DNA of 64,000 nt from Subtercola boreus (GTDB taxonomy: Bacteria; Actinomycetota; Actinomycetes; Actinomycetales; Microbacteriaceae): positions 310,001 to 374,000 of the forward strand of contig NZ_NBXD01000002.1 of the NCBI RefSeq assembly GCF_003399645.1, given 5' to 3'. Both the position numbers and the translations under genes were made by a program. The notes below the pieces were generated by a model. It saw only the letters and a list, made by a program, of their open reading frames with translations. It did not search any database and had not been told where the DNA came from. Below, piece after piece: positions 1 to 8,226 of the stretch. Numbering within the stretch: the first letter of the stretch is position 1; each line of letters begins with the position of its first letter.

Positions 1-21
1 GTCTTTGCCGTTCATCAACAT
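1..21 (-). CDS. Start of a further gene, cut by the window edge
   Basis: On the minus strand an AAGGAG ribosome binding site (about positions 33-38) precedes an ATG at 21, giving MLMNGKD before the window ends; a second in-frame ATG is at 15. It lies 55 bases downstream of the sugar permease and on the same strand, so it could be the next gene of that operon, for example a sugar-processing enzyme. Seven codons do not allow a product call. Confidence 0.3.
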
Positions 22-76
22 AGCTGGTTGTTCTCCTTAATAGGGGTGGTGCGGGGGGAGGGTGAAAACGAAGGGG

Positions 77-997
77 TCAGCTCTTCACGGAGCCGGAGGT
101 GAGTCCGCCTATGAAGTAGCGCTGAAAGACGAGGAAGAGAAGCAGAACCGGGATGCTGCCCATGATCGAGATGGCCATCATCTGGTTCCACTCGTAGGAG
201 TTCTGCCCGATCAGCAGCTGGATGCCGACGGGAACGGTCCGCAGGTCATTGGTTCGCGTCAGGGTGAGCGCGAACAGGTACTCGTTCCACGAGATCATGA
301 ACGTGTAGACGGCGACCGAGACGATACCGGGCACTGAGATCGGCACCAGGATGCGCCAGAGGGCCGTCCAGGCGCCGGCGCCATCCACCTTCACCGCCTC
401 GTCGAGCTCCTTCGGGAGGGTGTTGAAGTAGGCGGTCATCATGATGATCGCGTAGGGGAGCGTGAACACGATGTAGGTCAGGATCAGGCCCGCATAGGTG
501 TTGTACAGACCGAGCGAGACCATCAGCCCGAAGAACGGGATAATCAGGGCGATCGGTGGCACGGCCTGGGTGCCGATGATGATCACGTTCATGATGCGCT
601 TGCCGCGGAACTCGTACCGGCTGAACGCGTAGGCCGCCAGAATGGCGAACAGCACGGTCAGCGCGGTCACCGACAGGGCCACCACGTAGCTGTTGATGAA
701 GAACCGGATCTCCTCCGGGTCGTTCAGTACGGCGAGGTAGGCATCGAAACTGAACCCCTGCGTGATGATCTGCGGTGGGTACGCGAAGATCTCGGTGTTC
801 GTCTTGAAGCTGCTGATGAGCATCCAGAACACCGGGAAGCCGGCGAACACGGCACCGACCAGCAGACCGATGACGAGCGCGATGCGCAGGCCGATCTTGC
901 GGGGCGCGCGGTGGATCGCGAGTGCATCGGCGCGGTTCGCGGCCCGGGCCTTCGGAACGGCCCTGGCGGGTGTGCGGGTGATGATGGCGTCGGCCAT
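77..997 (-). CDS. Carbohydrate ABC transporter permease (MalG-like)
   Basis: Inner-membrane permease of a CUT1-type sugar importer, 306 aa, the usual family length. A charged N-terminal stretch of about 35 residues is followed by six hydrophobic segments, the first near residues 36-58. The cytoplasmic EAA loop that docks on the ATPase is visible as EAVKVDGAGAWTALWRIL in the C-terminal third. It begins 2 bases after the stop of the partner permease, so the two are co-translated. The operon order, minus strand, is binding protein, MalF-like, MalG-like; no ATPase gene is present, so a shared MsmK/UgpC-type ATPase encoded elsewhere must serve it. The sugar cannot be told from sequence. Confidence 0.9.
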   Translation of the reverse strand: MADAIITRTPARAVPKARAANRADALAIHRAPRKIGLRIALVIGLLVGAVFAGFPVFWMLISSFKTNTEIFAYPPQIITQGFSFDAYLAVLNDPEEIRFFINSYVVALSVTALTVLFAILAAYAFSRYEFRGKRIMNVIIIGTQAVPPIALIIPFFGLMVSLGLYNTYAGLILTYIVFTLPYAIIMMTAYFNTLPKELDEAVKVDGAGAWTALWRILVPISVPGIVSVAVYTFMISWNEYLFALTLTRTNDLRTVPVGIQLLIGQNSYEWNQMMAISIMGSIPVLLLFLVFQRYFIGGLTSGSVKS

Positions 998-999
998 GA

Positions 1000-1920
1000 T
1001 CAGCTCTCCGATCGTTGCGAGCGTACGTAGAAGATGGCGACGATGAGCGAGAAGACCAGAACGATCACGGCGCTCGCCGAGGCCATCGAGAAATCGAAGC
1101 CCGTGAACGCGAGCTTGTAGGTGAAGGTGCTCAGCATCTCGGTGACGCTGATCGGCCCGCCGCCGGTGGTGAGCCAGATGAGGGCGAACTGCTGCGTGGT
1201 CCAGAGCACATCGAGCATCGCCATCGAGATGATGATCGGACGCAGCTGCGGCAGCGTCACGTTGAGGAACTGCTGCCAGGGCGACGCCCCGTCGACCCGA
1301 GCCGCCTCGTAGAGGTCTGCGGGCACACCCTGCAGGCCTGCCAGCAGGCTGATCATGAAGAACGGATAGCCGGCCCAGATGTTCATGACCGTCACCGCGA
1401 GCAGTGCCGTGCCCGGGTCGCCGAACCAGGCGACGGGGCTGTCAGTGAGATGCACCGACTGCAACAGGTAGTTGATGACGCCCTGCGGGTCGAGCAGCAA
1501 CCGCCAGAGCACCGCGATGATAGCGGCGGTGAACAGCCACGGGAGGATGTAGATGACGCGGAAGAAGGCCCGCGGTACCGATCCGATGAGCTTCGAGTTC
1601 AGCATCATCGAGAAGCCGAGGCCGATGAGCAGGTGGGCGACCACACTCGAGACCGTGAAGATGAGCGTGTTGAGCGCCGCGTTCCAGAACTCCGGGTCCG
1701 TCAGCAGTGTGACGTAGTTGGTGAGACCGGCGAACGAGGCGTTCTTGGTGGTGATCGCACCGTCTGAGACCGAGTAGCCGATCACCAGGATGATCGGCAC
1801 CACCATCAGGGCGATGAGGAGAATCGCGGTGGGGGCGACGAACCCGTAGGGAGTGCCCTTGCGCGCCAGCCGGGTGGAGCCGAACCGGGACAGGGGGCGT
1901 CCCGCTCGAAGAGCAGTCAT
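1000..1920 (-). CDS. Carbohydrate ABC transporter permease (MalF/UgpA-like)
   Basis: First permease of the CUT1 sugar importer, 306 aa. The basic N-terminus (about 25 residues) leads into a hydrophobic segment around residues 27-50, and five more follow. The EAA signature reads YEAARVDGASPWQQF, which contacts the ATPase. It pairs with the MalG-like permease only 2 bases downstream. About 96 bases separate it from the solute-binding protein gene upstream, with no obvious terminator, so one transcript from the promoter region near 3307-3425 is likely. The family assignment is secure; the substrate is unknown. Confidence 0.9.
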   Translation of the reverse strand: MTALRAGRPLSRFGSTRLARKGTPYGFVAPTAILLIALMVVPIILVIGYSVSDGAITTKNASFAGLTNYVTLLTDPEFWNAALNTLIFTVSSVVAHLLIGLGFSMMLNSKLIGSVPRAFFRVIYILPWLFTAAIIAVLWRLLLDPQGVINYLLQSVHLTDSPVAWFGDPGTALLAVTVMNIWAGYPFFMISLLAGLQGVPADLYEAARVDGASPWQQFLNVTLPQLRPIIISMAMLDVLWTTQQFALIWLTTGGGPISVTEMLSTFTYKLAFTGFDFSMASASAVIVLVFSLIVAIFYVRSQRSES

Positions 1921-2016
1921 GGTGGTCCTTCTTTCTTACAGCGGATGGGGCCGCGCCGCGGTGGTGTCTCGGCCGTGGCGCGGCCCGCTGGGTGCACGTG
2001 TGGTGTCAGTGCCCGC

Positions 2017-3306
2017 CTAGAAGGCTTTCTTCCAGCTGTCCTGGGTGCTGCTGAGCATGTCGCCCACGCTCCCGTCGCCGTTCAGTGTCTTCTGGAAGTT
2101 GGTGTCGAAGTCGCGCATCAGCTGGTCGGAGGTCGGCAGTCCGACGAACTCGTTGGCGGGGTATCCGGCCTGGTAGATCTTGAACGCCTCTTCGTAGAGG
2201 GGGTCGGATCCGGTGAAGTCGGGCGTCGCCGTGCTGTTCGCCGGGAAGCCGTGGGCGAGGCTGGAGATGTTCGCGTTGACGTCTTTGCTCATCATGTACT
2301 GCACGAACTTCCACGCTTCGGCCTTGTGCTCGGACTTGTCGGAGACGCCGATGCCCCAGGAGGCGAACGGGATGCCACGCTTGCCGGTGTAGCTGTCCGC
2401 CGCGGGAACGGCAGAGATGCTGAACTTCAGGTCGGGGTTGGCCTTCCGGATGGTGGTGATGTGGGCGAGCGAGTCGACCATCATGCCGACCTGGCCGTTC
2501 GTGAACTGGGTCACCTTGTCGGGCTCCTGCAGCGTGAAGGTGCCGTCGGCCACGACCTTGGCGTCATAGAGCGACTTCACGTAGTCGACCGCGCTCTTCA
2601 CGCCGTCGTTGGTGAGGTCGGGTTGGCCGTCCTTCAGCATGCTTCCGCCGGAAGCCCAGAGCCACGACATCACGTCGTTCTGCACGCCGTTGGGGTTGGT
2701 CGTGCCAAGCGGAAGGATCCAGCCCTTGGCCGAGGTCTTCTCTGTTATCGCCTTGGCATCGGTGAGGAACTCGCTGCGCGTGGCCGGGGGAGTGGTGACG
2801 CCGGCCTGTGCGAGCAGGTCGTCGTTCGTGAAGAGGGGGTAGACGAAGTTGACCACCGGGATGGCGTAGGTGGAGCCGTCGATCTGCACCTGGCTCGAGA
2901 GCTGGCTGGCGTCGTAGTTCGTCGACGTCATCTCGGTGCTGAGGTTGTCGAGGGCGCCCTGCTTGACCAGGTTGTTGACCCAGGCGCCGTCGAGGCCGAC
3001 CACGTCGGCCAGGGTTCCGGAGACACCGGCGGTGGTCGTCTGGTCCTGCAGGGAGGAGTAGGGCTGCGTCAGGAGTTTGACGGTGACGTTCGGGTTCTCG
3101 GCCTGGAAGCCGTCGACGATCTTCTGCAGGTCGCCGTCGGGGAGTTCGGAGCCCCACCACTGCGAGAACTCGATCGTGACCTTGCCGTCTGCGCTGGTGG
3201 AACTGCTGCTGCCGCTGCAGGCAGAGGTGAGAAGAACCGCGGTCGTCGCGAGGACGACCCCGGCGAGTCTGACCTTACGGTTTCGAGCAACGTTGCTCAT
3301 GTTCAT
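2017..3306 (-). CDS. Sugar ABC transporter solute-binding lipoprotein
   Basis: Extracellular family-1 solute-binding protein, 429 aa. Residues 1-30 form a lipoprotein signal peptide: a basic start, a hydrophobic core and the lipobox LTSAC with Cys30 as the lipidated residue, followed by a serine-rich linker. The mature part has the typical ITIEFSQWWG-like opening strand (here VTIEFSQWWGSE) and aromatic residues expected in a sugar pocket. It is the first gene of the operon and diverges from a DeoR-family regulator across 187 bases that hold an inverted repeat, so it is probably repressed by that regulator until a phosphorylated sugar accumulates. Ligand not identifiable. Confidence 0.92.
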   Translation of the reverse strand: MNMSNVARNRKVRLAGVVLATTAVLLTSACSGSSSSTSADGKVTIEFSQWWGSELPDGDLQKIVDGFQAENPNVTVKLLTQPYSSLQDQTTTAGVSGTLADVVGLDGAWVNNLVKQGALDNLSTEMTSTNYDASQLSSQVQIDGSTYAIPVVNFVYPLFTNDDLLAQAGVTTPPATRSEFLTDAKAITEKTSAKGWILPLGTTNPNGVQNDVMSWLWASGGSMLKDGQPDLTNDGVKSAVDYVKSLYDAKVVADGTFTLQEPDKVTQFTNGQVGMMVDSLAHITTIRKANPDLKFSISAVPAADSYTGKRGIPFASWGIGVSDKSEHKAEAWKFVQYMMSKDVNANISSLAHGFPANSTATPDFTGSDPLYEEAFKIYQAGYPANEFVGLPTSDQLMRDFDTNFQKTLNGDGSVGDMLSSTQDSWKKAF

Positions 3307-3398
3307 CCAATCTTCGGTGATTGCGTTCGTGATGGTGCGGGAGGTGTTGCTTGATGCGTATATGTTGAGAACTACTGCGACTTTATGCGCTTCTCTGC

Positions 3399-3420
3399 GC
3401 GTATTGGAATGCTAATACGC
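3399..3420. promoter_or_regulatory. Inverted-repeat operator between sugar operon and DeoR-type gene
   Basis: GCGTATT (3399-3405) and AATACGC (3414-3420) are a perfect 7-bp inverted repeat with an 8-bp spacer. A further half-site ATGCGTAT lies at 3354-3361. Both sit in the divergent intergenic region, between the lipoprotein start (3306) and the regulator start (3494). This is where a DeoR-family repressor controlling both directions would bind; the link to that protein is inferred from position. Confidence 0.55.
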
Positions 3421-3493
3421 ATGAACCTTGACGTCAATGCTAAAAACAGCACGAATGCGCTCTTGTTCGCATCGGTCTGCTACAACTGGTTCT

Positions 3494-4327
3494 GTGAAAG
3501 ACAGCAGTGCACGAAAGAACGGGCAACTCGTGCGTCTTCCGGCGGGTCGAAAGGCCGAGATCGCCGCGTTCGTTGCCGAGTCTGAGCAGGTCACCGTCGC
3601 CGTGCTCTCGGAGCGTTTCGGGGTGTCGAGCGACACCATCCGGCGTGACCTCGACCAGCTCGACGCTGACGGCATCCTGGTTCGAACGCACGGCGGGGCG
3701 GTCAGTCGGTCGGCCATGGTCGTCACCGAGAAGAAGCTCGACGTGCGGCTGCAGCTGCACACCACAGCGAAGGAGAAGATCGGGGCTCTCGCGGCGACGC
3801 TCGTCGACGACGCCTCGGTCATCATGATCAACGCCGGCACGACGTCGCTGGCGCTGGCCAGGCATCTGCGTGATCACCGGGAACTCACCATCGCCACCAA
3901 CAACCTGCGCATTCCAGCGGAGGTGTCGCCGAAGGCTGTCAACGACCTCTACATCTTCGGCGGTGCGGTGCGGTTCGCCGGGCAGTCGACGATCGGCCCC
4001 ATCAACTTCCGTGTCGCCGGCCGCAGCGGCGACCTCGAGCTCCGGTGCGACCTGGCGTTGATCTCGGTCGGTGCGGTGTCGGCCGATGTGGGGTACTCGA
4101 CGAGCAACGTGGGCGAGGCCGTGATGATGGGGGAGATGATCTCGCGGGCGTCGCGGGTCGCGATTCTCGCCGACTCGTCGAAGTTCGGTCCGCCGCTCTT
4201 CGCGCAGGTCGCCGAGCTCGGCACCGCCGACTACCTCATCACGGAGGAGGCGCCGCCGCCCGAACTCGCGGCCGCGCTGAAGCGCAACGGGGTGCAGGTG
4301 CTTCTGCCGCCCGACCGGGTGGGGTGA
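3494..4327 (+). CDS. DeoR/GlpR-family transcriptional regulator
   Basis: DNA-binding repressor of sugar metabolism, 277 aa from the GTG at 3494. The N-terminal winged helix-turn-helix is typical of the family (LSERFGVSSDTIRRDLDQL), and the C-terminal sugar-phosphate-isomerase-like sensor domain contains the conserved MINAGTTSLALARHL segment. The frame stays open upstream to a TTG at 3428, but the family homology begins only at RKAEIAAFV, so the GTG start is preferred. It diverges from the sugar ABC operon and probably represses it, with a phosphorylated sugar as inducer. The effector is not predictable. Confidence 0.9.
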   Translation: MKDSSARKNGQLVRLPAGRKAEIAAFVAESEQVTVAVLSERFGVSSDTIRRDLDQLDADGILVRTHGGAVSRSAMVVTEKKLDVRLQLHTTAKEKIGALAATLVDDASVIMINAGTTSLALARHLRDHRELTIATNNLRIPAEVSPKAVNDLYIFGGAVRFAGQSTIGPINFRVAGRSGDLELRCDLALISVGAVSADVGYSTSNVGEAVMMGEMISRASRVAILADSSKFGPPLFAQVAELGTADYLITEEAPPPELAAALKRNGVQVLLPPDRVG

Positions 4328-4426
4328 GTGTGCGGAGGGGTTGAGCCTGCGGAAGGTCGCGCGTGCGGAAGGATCTGAGTGCGCGGAGTGGGGTGACGGC
4401 GCACCGACGGGTCGACGTGGCGGCAT

Positions 4427-4462
4427 ATTCCCCGCGCGGAGTCACATTCCCGGCGCGGCGTC
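4427..4462 (+). repeat. 17-bp imperfect direct repeat in a gene-free stretch
   Basis: Positions 4427-4443 and 4446-4462 match at 15 of 17 bases (ATTCCCCGCGCGGAGTC in the first copy), with a 19-bp period. They lie about 80 bases before the next start codon. The spacing of nearly two helical turns fits a tandem protein-binding site, but GC-rich low complexity is an alternative. Confidence 0.35.
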
Positions 4463-4543
4463 GACGCATCTGCGGGATACTGGATGTCAGACGTCGGTGT
4501 TCGTTTTCGCATCGGGGACTTCTCACGACCGGAAGGATGCCGC

Positions 4544-5035
4544 ATGCTGAGTGCCAAACCCTTCCGAGCGGCGCGTGAGGGCCTCGAGGCCGCCCGCGTC
4601 GGGCTGGAGACGGCTCGCGTCGGCCTCGAATCGGCCCGCGTGGGTTTCGAATCCGCCCGTGTGGGGCTCGAAGCGGGCCACCTCCCCAGCCCGGCCGCCG
4701 TCGCTGCGCTCGGCCTGAGTTGCGCCCACCAGCTGCGGGATGCTGCGCCCCTCGTTCTGCTCTCCCTCACCCGGGCGCTGCCGCACGCCGTCGAGCCGGC
4801 GTGCGTCGCCTGTGAACCCGTGCCGCGCACCTGCCACGTCACCATCCACGAATGGGACCTCGGCCGCTGGTTCGTCGTCGACGAGCAGCTCGGGATGCTG
4901 GGGGAGATCGAGCACGTCGCATCCGGTTATCGAGTGCTGCACACCGCCGACGCCAAGGGCGCCGTGCTCGGCTTCGACACCCTCCCCCTCGCCACCGTCT
5001 ACTTCGAGGACTACGCCGAGGCACTGGCCCTCTGA
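4544..5035 (+). CDS. Uncharacterised protein with five 7-residue ARVGLES repeats
   Basis: A 163-aa protein I do not recognise. The ATG at 4544 is preceded by GGAAGGA at good spacing and is chosen over the ATG at 4484. Residues 10-44 are five near-identical 7-mers (AREGLEA, ARVGLET, ARVGLES, ARVGFES, ARVGLEA), which should form one long amphipathic helix with alternating Arg/Glu and Val/Leu faces. A hydrophobic helix-rich part follows (about 50-85), then a small globular C-terminus (CHVTIHEWDLGRWFVVDE...) containing two Cys. Helix repeats of this kind occur in lipid-surface or polymer-binding proteins; no function is proven. It may be co-transcribed with the monooxygenase-fold gene 64 bases downstream. 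Confidence 0.7.
   Translation: MLSAKPFRAAREGLEAARVGLETARVGLESARVGFESARVGLEAGHLPSPAAVAALGLSCAHQLRDAAPLVLLSLTRALPHAVEPACVACEPVPRTCHVTIHEWDLGRWFVVDEQLGMLGEIEHVASGYRVLHTADAKGAVLGFDTLPLATVYFEDYAEALAL
4571..4675 (+). repeat. Five tandem 21-bp units inside the coding sequence
   Basis: Five in-frame 21-bp units encode the 7-residue repeat of the surrounding gene. Copies differ mainly at third codon positions (GTC/GTG, GGG/GGC/GGT), so the protein repeat is being kept while DNA identity decays. Confidence 0.8.
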
Positions 5036-5099
5036 CCCCCACCGCCCCGCCGTTCCGCTGCCGGTTCGGTTGCGGGCATCCGTTTTTTCAAGGAGAACA

Positions 5100-5393
5100 A
5101 TGATCACCGCCCTGCTCGAACTGCGCATCAAGCCCGAATCTGTGGATGGCGCGCTCGGCGTCATCACCGAGGTGCTGGCCGCCACCCGCGCCCGCGAGGG
5201 CAACCTCGGAGTGGAGGTTCTGGTCGATGCTGCCGACGAGTCCCACATCACCATCGTCGAGCACTGGGAGTCGATCGAGGCCGACAACGCGTACCGCGCC
5301 TGGCGTGCCACCGATGAGGGTAAGAGCGCTCTCGGTACGATCGTCGCGTCGGCCCCCGTGCTGACGGTCAACACCACCGCTGCGACCCTGTAA
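5100..5393 (+). CDS. Small antibiotic-biosynthesis-monooxygenase (ABM) fold protein
   Basis: A 97-aa protein starting at an ATG with a strong AAGGAG 6 bases upstream. The opening ITALLELRIKPESVDGALGVI, the central GNLGVEVLVDAADESHITIVEHWES and the final helix are the layout of the ABM/YgiN ferredoxin-like dimeric fold. Members are cofactor-free quinol or polyketide monooxygenases or haem-degrading enzymes; the substrate here is unknown. It follows the repeat protein on the same strand after 64 bases. Confidence 0.7.
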   Translation: MITALLELRIKPESVDGALGVITEVLAATRAREGNLGVEVLVDAADESHITIVEHWESIEADNAYRAWRATDEGKSALGTIVASAPVLTVNTTAATL

Positions 5394-5419
5394 CCGCCGC
5401 CGCCGCCCCCCTCCGCGCT

Positions 5420-7288
5420 TCAAGGGAGGCGGGGGGAGGCGGCGAGCAGGCTCTGGGTGTAGTCGTGGGCGGGGTGGGCGAAGACGTCGGCCGCAGAGCC
5501 CTGCTCGACGATGCGGCCGGCGCGCATGACGGCGACCGTGTCGCTCATGTGCTGCACGACGCCGAGGTCGTGCGAAATGAAGAGATAGCTCAGGCCACGT
5601 TCGCGCTGCAGGTCGTCGAGCAGGTCGAGCACCTGCGCCTGCACCGAGACGTCGAGCGCCGACACAGGCTCGTCGCAGATGAGGATGTCGGGGCGCGGCG
5701 CGAGCGCACGGGCGATGGCTGTGCGCTGGCGCTGTCCGCCCGAGAGGTGCAGCGGGCGACGATCGGCGAGCGAGAGCGGCAGGCCCACGGCGTCGAGCAG
5801 CTCGGTGAGGGCTCGAGTCTCCGCACGGCTCCGGATGCTGCGACCGAAGGTGAGCGCGTCGGTGAGGATCTCGCGCACCGTCCACCGCGGGTCGAAGGAG
5901 CCGAGCGGATCCTGGTACACCGCCCCGATCCGCCGCCGGAGCGGGCGACGTTCGCGCTCGGTGAGGGCACTCCACGGCTGGGCGTCGAGGGTCACTGTTC
6001 CGGCGTCGGGTGCGGTGATGCCGAGCACCAGCCGCGCGACGGTGGTCTTGCCCGAACCCGACTCGCCGACGAGTCCGAGGGTGCGTCCGCGCTCCAGCAC
6101 CACCGAGACGTCGTCCACCACGCTGCGGCTGCCGCCGTCGGCGCCCGCATACCTCTTCACGAGCCCCCGCGCCTCGAGCACCACGTCGCGCCCGCCCGCG
6201 CGTCCGCGCTCCTCTGCGCCTGCGCCCGCACCCGCGCCCTCGGGAGGCATCGAAGGGGCCGATATCGTTCCACCCCGGGAGGGTTGCCACGATATGGGCC
6301 CCTTCGTGGGCGTGGGCGTGGGCGTGGGTGTGGGCGTGGGTGTGGGTGCGGGGGGTGCGGGTGCGGGGGTGAGGGGGGTGGGCGCGGGTACGGGTGCGGG
6401 GGGTGGCGTCAGGCGGGCACCGCGGGGGCGACCCGCGGGAACTGCGCGGATGAGGCGCCTGGTGTACTCGTGCCGGGGCGCCCCGAGCACCTCTGCCGCG
6501 GGGCCCTGCTCGACGATGCGGCCGCCCGTCATGACCGCGATCGTGTCGGCGATGCGTGCGACCACCGCCAGGTCGTGGCTGATGAGCAGCACCGCGGTTC
6601 CCTCCCGCTTCAGCCGTTCGAGCAGCCGCAGAATCTGCTCCTGCACGGTCGTGTCGAGCGCCGTGGTGGGCTCGTCGGCAATTAGCAGCGGCGGATCCAG
6701 CGCGATCGCCGACGCTATGAGGGCACGCTGGCGCAGTCCGCCCGAGAGCTCGCCCGAGCGCTGCCCGGCGCGGAACGCCGGCTCCGGCACGCCCGCGTCA
6801 GCCAGCAGTTCGACGACACGTGCCCTCCGCGCCAACGGGGTCATGCGTGTGTGCAGCCGCAGGGCATCCGCTATCTCGCGCCCTACCGGGCGGAGCGGAT
6901 CGAGCGAGACGAGGGCATCCTGCAGCACCAGCCCGGCGGAGGCGCCGCGCAGGGCGCGGAGCTTCGAGGGCGTGAGCTCGAGCACGTCTGCCCCGTTCAC
7001 GCGGAGGCATTCGGCGCTCGTCACGGCACTGTCGCCCGCCAGGCCCAGGATGCTGCGGGCCGTCACGCTCTTGCCCGACCCCGATTCGCCCACCAGCGCG
7101 AGGCACTGCCCCGGCGCGAGCGCGAAGGTGACGCCCTCGACAACGGTGGTGAGCTCGCGGCCGGAACGGAACGCGACACGGAGGTTCCGCACGTCGAGCA
7201 CCGGCGCAGAGGTCGCCGCGCCCGCGGGCGCGGGCGCAGGCGTGGGCGTGGGCACGTCAGGCGCGGGCGCGGCATCTGGTTCGCTCAT
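5420..7288 (-). CDS. Fused double ATPase of a peptide/nickel-type ABC importer (DppD-DppF)
   Basis: Energises import through the two permeases encoded upstream. It is a 622-aa fusion of two ABC ATPases normally encoded separately. Domain 1 has Walker A GESGSGKS, signature LSGGLRQRA and Walker B LLIADEPTTALD; domain 2 has GESGSGKT, LSGGQRQRT and LICDEPVSALD. A linker of roughly 80 residues rich in Pro, Ala and Thr, with a PT dipeptide run, joins them. The ATG at 7288 overlaps the permease stop (ATGA), which favours it over the frame's earlier start at 7486. The N-terminus is also Pro/Ala-rich. No solute-binding protein gene lies in this operon. Confidence 0.9.
   Translation of the reverse strand: MSEPDAAPAPDVPTPTPAPAPAGAATSAPVLDVRNLRVAFRSGRELTTVVEGVTFALAPGQCLALVGESGSGKSVTARSILGLAGDSAVTSAECLRVNGADVLELTPSKLRALRGASAGLVLQDALVSLDPLRPVGREIADALRLHTRMTPLARRARVVELLADAGVPEPAFRAGQRSGELSGGLRQRALIASAIALDPPLLIADEPTTALDTTVQEQILRLLERLKREGTAVLLISHDLAVVARIADTIAVMTGGRIVEQGPAAEVLGAPRHEYTRRLIRAVPAGRPRGARLTPPPAPVPAPTPLTPAPAPPAPTPTPTPTPTPTPTKGPISWQPSRGGTISAPSMPPEGAGAGAGAEERGRAGGRDVVLEARGLVKRYAGADGGSRSVVDDVSVVLERGRTLGLVGESGSGKTTVARLVLGITAPDAGTVTLDAQPWSALTERERRPLRRRIGAVYQDPLGSFDPRWTVREILTDALTFGRSIRSRAETRALTELLDAVGLPLSLADRRPLHLSGGQRQRTAIARALAPRPDILICDEPVSALDVSVQAQVLDLLDDLQRERGLSYLFISHDLGVVQHMSDTVAVMRAGRIVEQGSAADVFAHPAHDYTQSLLAASPRLP
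6306..6347. repeat. Hexanucleotide (GTGGGC/T) run encoding a Pro-Thr linker
   Basis: Seven tandem hexamers GTGGGC or GTGGGT on the plus strand read as a PT repeat in the minus-strand ABC fusion. The run is expected to vary in length by slippage, changing the linker between the two ATPase domains without a frameshift. Confidence 0.75.
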
Positions 7289-8226
7289 CAGCGCTCCCGG
7301 TTGCGGCGTTGGAGGCTGCGGCCGAGCACGGTCGCCGCTGCGGCGCTCAGCACCACGAACGCACCCGGAAAGAAGGTCAGCCACCACGCAAGAGAGATGT
7401 AGGTACGCCCGGCCGACAGCATCGCGCCCCATTCGGCAGCGGGCGGCACCGCCCCGAGTCCGAGGAAGCTGAGCGCCGATGCCCACACGATGGCCTGCCC
7501 GACCCCGAGTGTGGCGAGCGCGAACAGACCTGCCGCCACGTTCGGCAGGATGTTGCGGCGGAAGATCTGCGCGGGGCTCCGCCCGAGCACCACGGCCGCC
7601 TCGATGTGCCCCGACAACCGGATCGACCGGATCTCCGACCGGATGATGCGCGCGTACCCGGGCGCGGTCGCCAGCCCCACCGCTACCGTTGCGCTTGTCA
7701 CGCCGACTCCGAAGATCGTGATGAAGACGAGCGCGAGCAGCAGTCCCGGGAACGCGAAGAGCACTTCGAGCAGCCGGTTGACCCCGAAATCGACGGGCCG
7801 CGGGCCGAGCCCGGCGAGCGATCCGAGCAGGAGGGCAAGAAGCATCCCGATCGCCGTCGCGCAGAGGCCGATGAGCAGAGAGGTGCGCGCGCCGTAGATG
7901 ACGCGGGTGAAGATGTCGCGGCCCGATTCGTCGGTACCGAACCAGTGCCCGGGCGAGGGCGGAGTGAAGGCGCTGGCAGGCGCGATCGCGAGGGGATCGG
8001 TGGCCGTGAACAGCTGCGGCGCGAGGGCAGCGGCGACCAGCAGTATCAGAATGACGGCCGAGACGACCTCGGCCGGTCGCGGTCGCGGTCGCCCGAGGCT
8101 CCGGATGCCGGCACCCGCCTCCCGCAACGACGGTTCGCCAGGCGCCCGCACCGGCGCCGAGCCGCGGCCGGTGCGCGCCGCACCAGCCGAGCCGGGCAGC
8201 AGCGGCGCCCCCGCCGAGCCGCTCAC
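7288..8226 (-). CDS. Peptide-type ABC transporter permease (DppC-like)
   Basis: Second permease of a PepT-family importer, 312 aa. The first 50 or so residues are a Gly/Pro/Arg-rich cytoplasmic extension, followed by a hydrophobic segment (VVSAVILILLVAAALAP) and the family hallmark HWFGTDESGRDIFTRVIYGARTSLLIG. The C-terminal half carries the permease loop (EAAVVLGRSPAQIFRRNILPN). It overlaps the upstream permease by 4 bases and the ATPase gene by 4 bases, so the three are translationally coupled. The N-terminal extension is longer than usual. Confidence 0.9.
   Translation of the reverse strand: MSGSAGAPLLPGSAGAARTGRGSAPVRAPGEPSLREAGAGIRSLGRPRPRPAEVVSAVILILLVAAALAPQLFTATDPLAIAPASAFTPPSPGHWFGTDESGRDIFTRVIYGARTSLLIGLCATAIGMLLALLLGSLAGLGPRPVDFGVNRLLEVLFAFPGLLLALVFITIFGVGVTSATVAVGLATAPGYARIIRSEIRSIRLSGHIEAAVVLGRSPAQIFRRNILPNVAAGLFALATLGVGQAIVWASALSFLGLGAVPPAAEWGAMLSAGRTYISLAWWLTFFPGAFVVLSAAAATVLGRSLQRRNRER

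Noticed and set aside
1945-3354. 469-codon open frame on the plus strand
   Set aside because: It is antisense to the lipoprotein gene; high GC keeps the opposite frame open. No ribosome binding site and no family signature.
6306-6347. Possible CRISPR or regulatory repeat array
   Set aside because: The unit is 6 bases without spacers and encodes the Pro-Thr linker of the fused ATPase.
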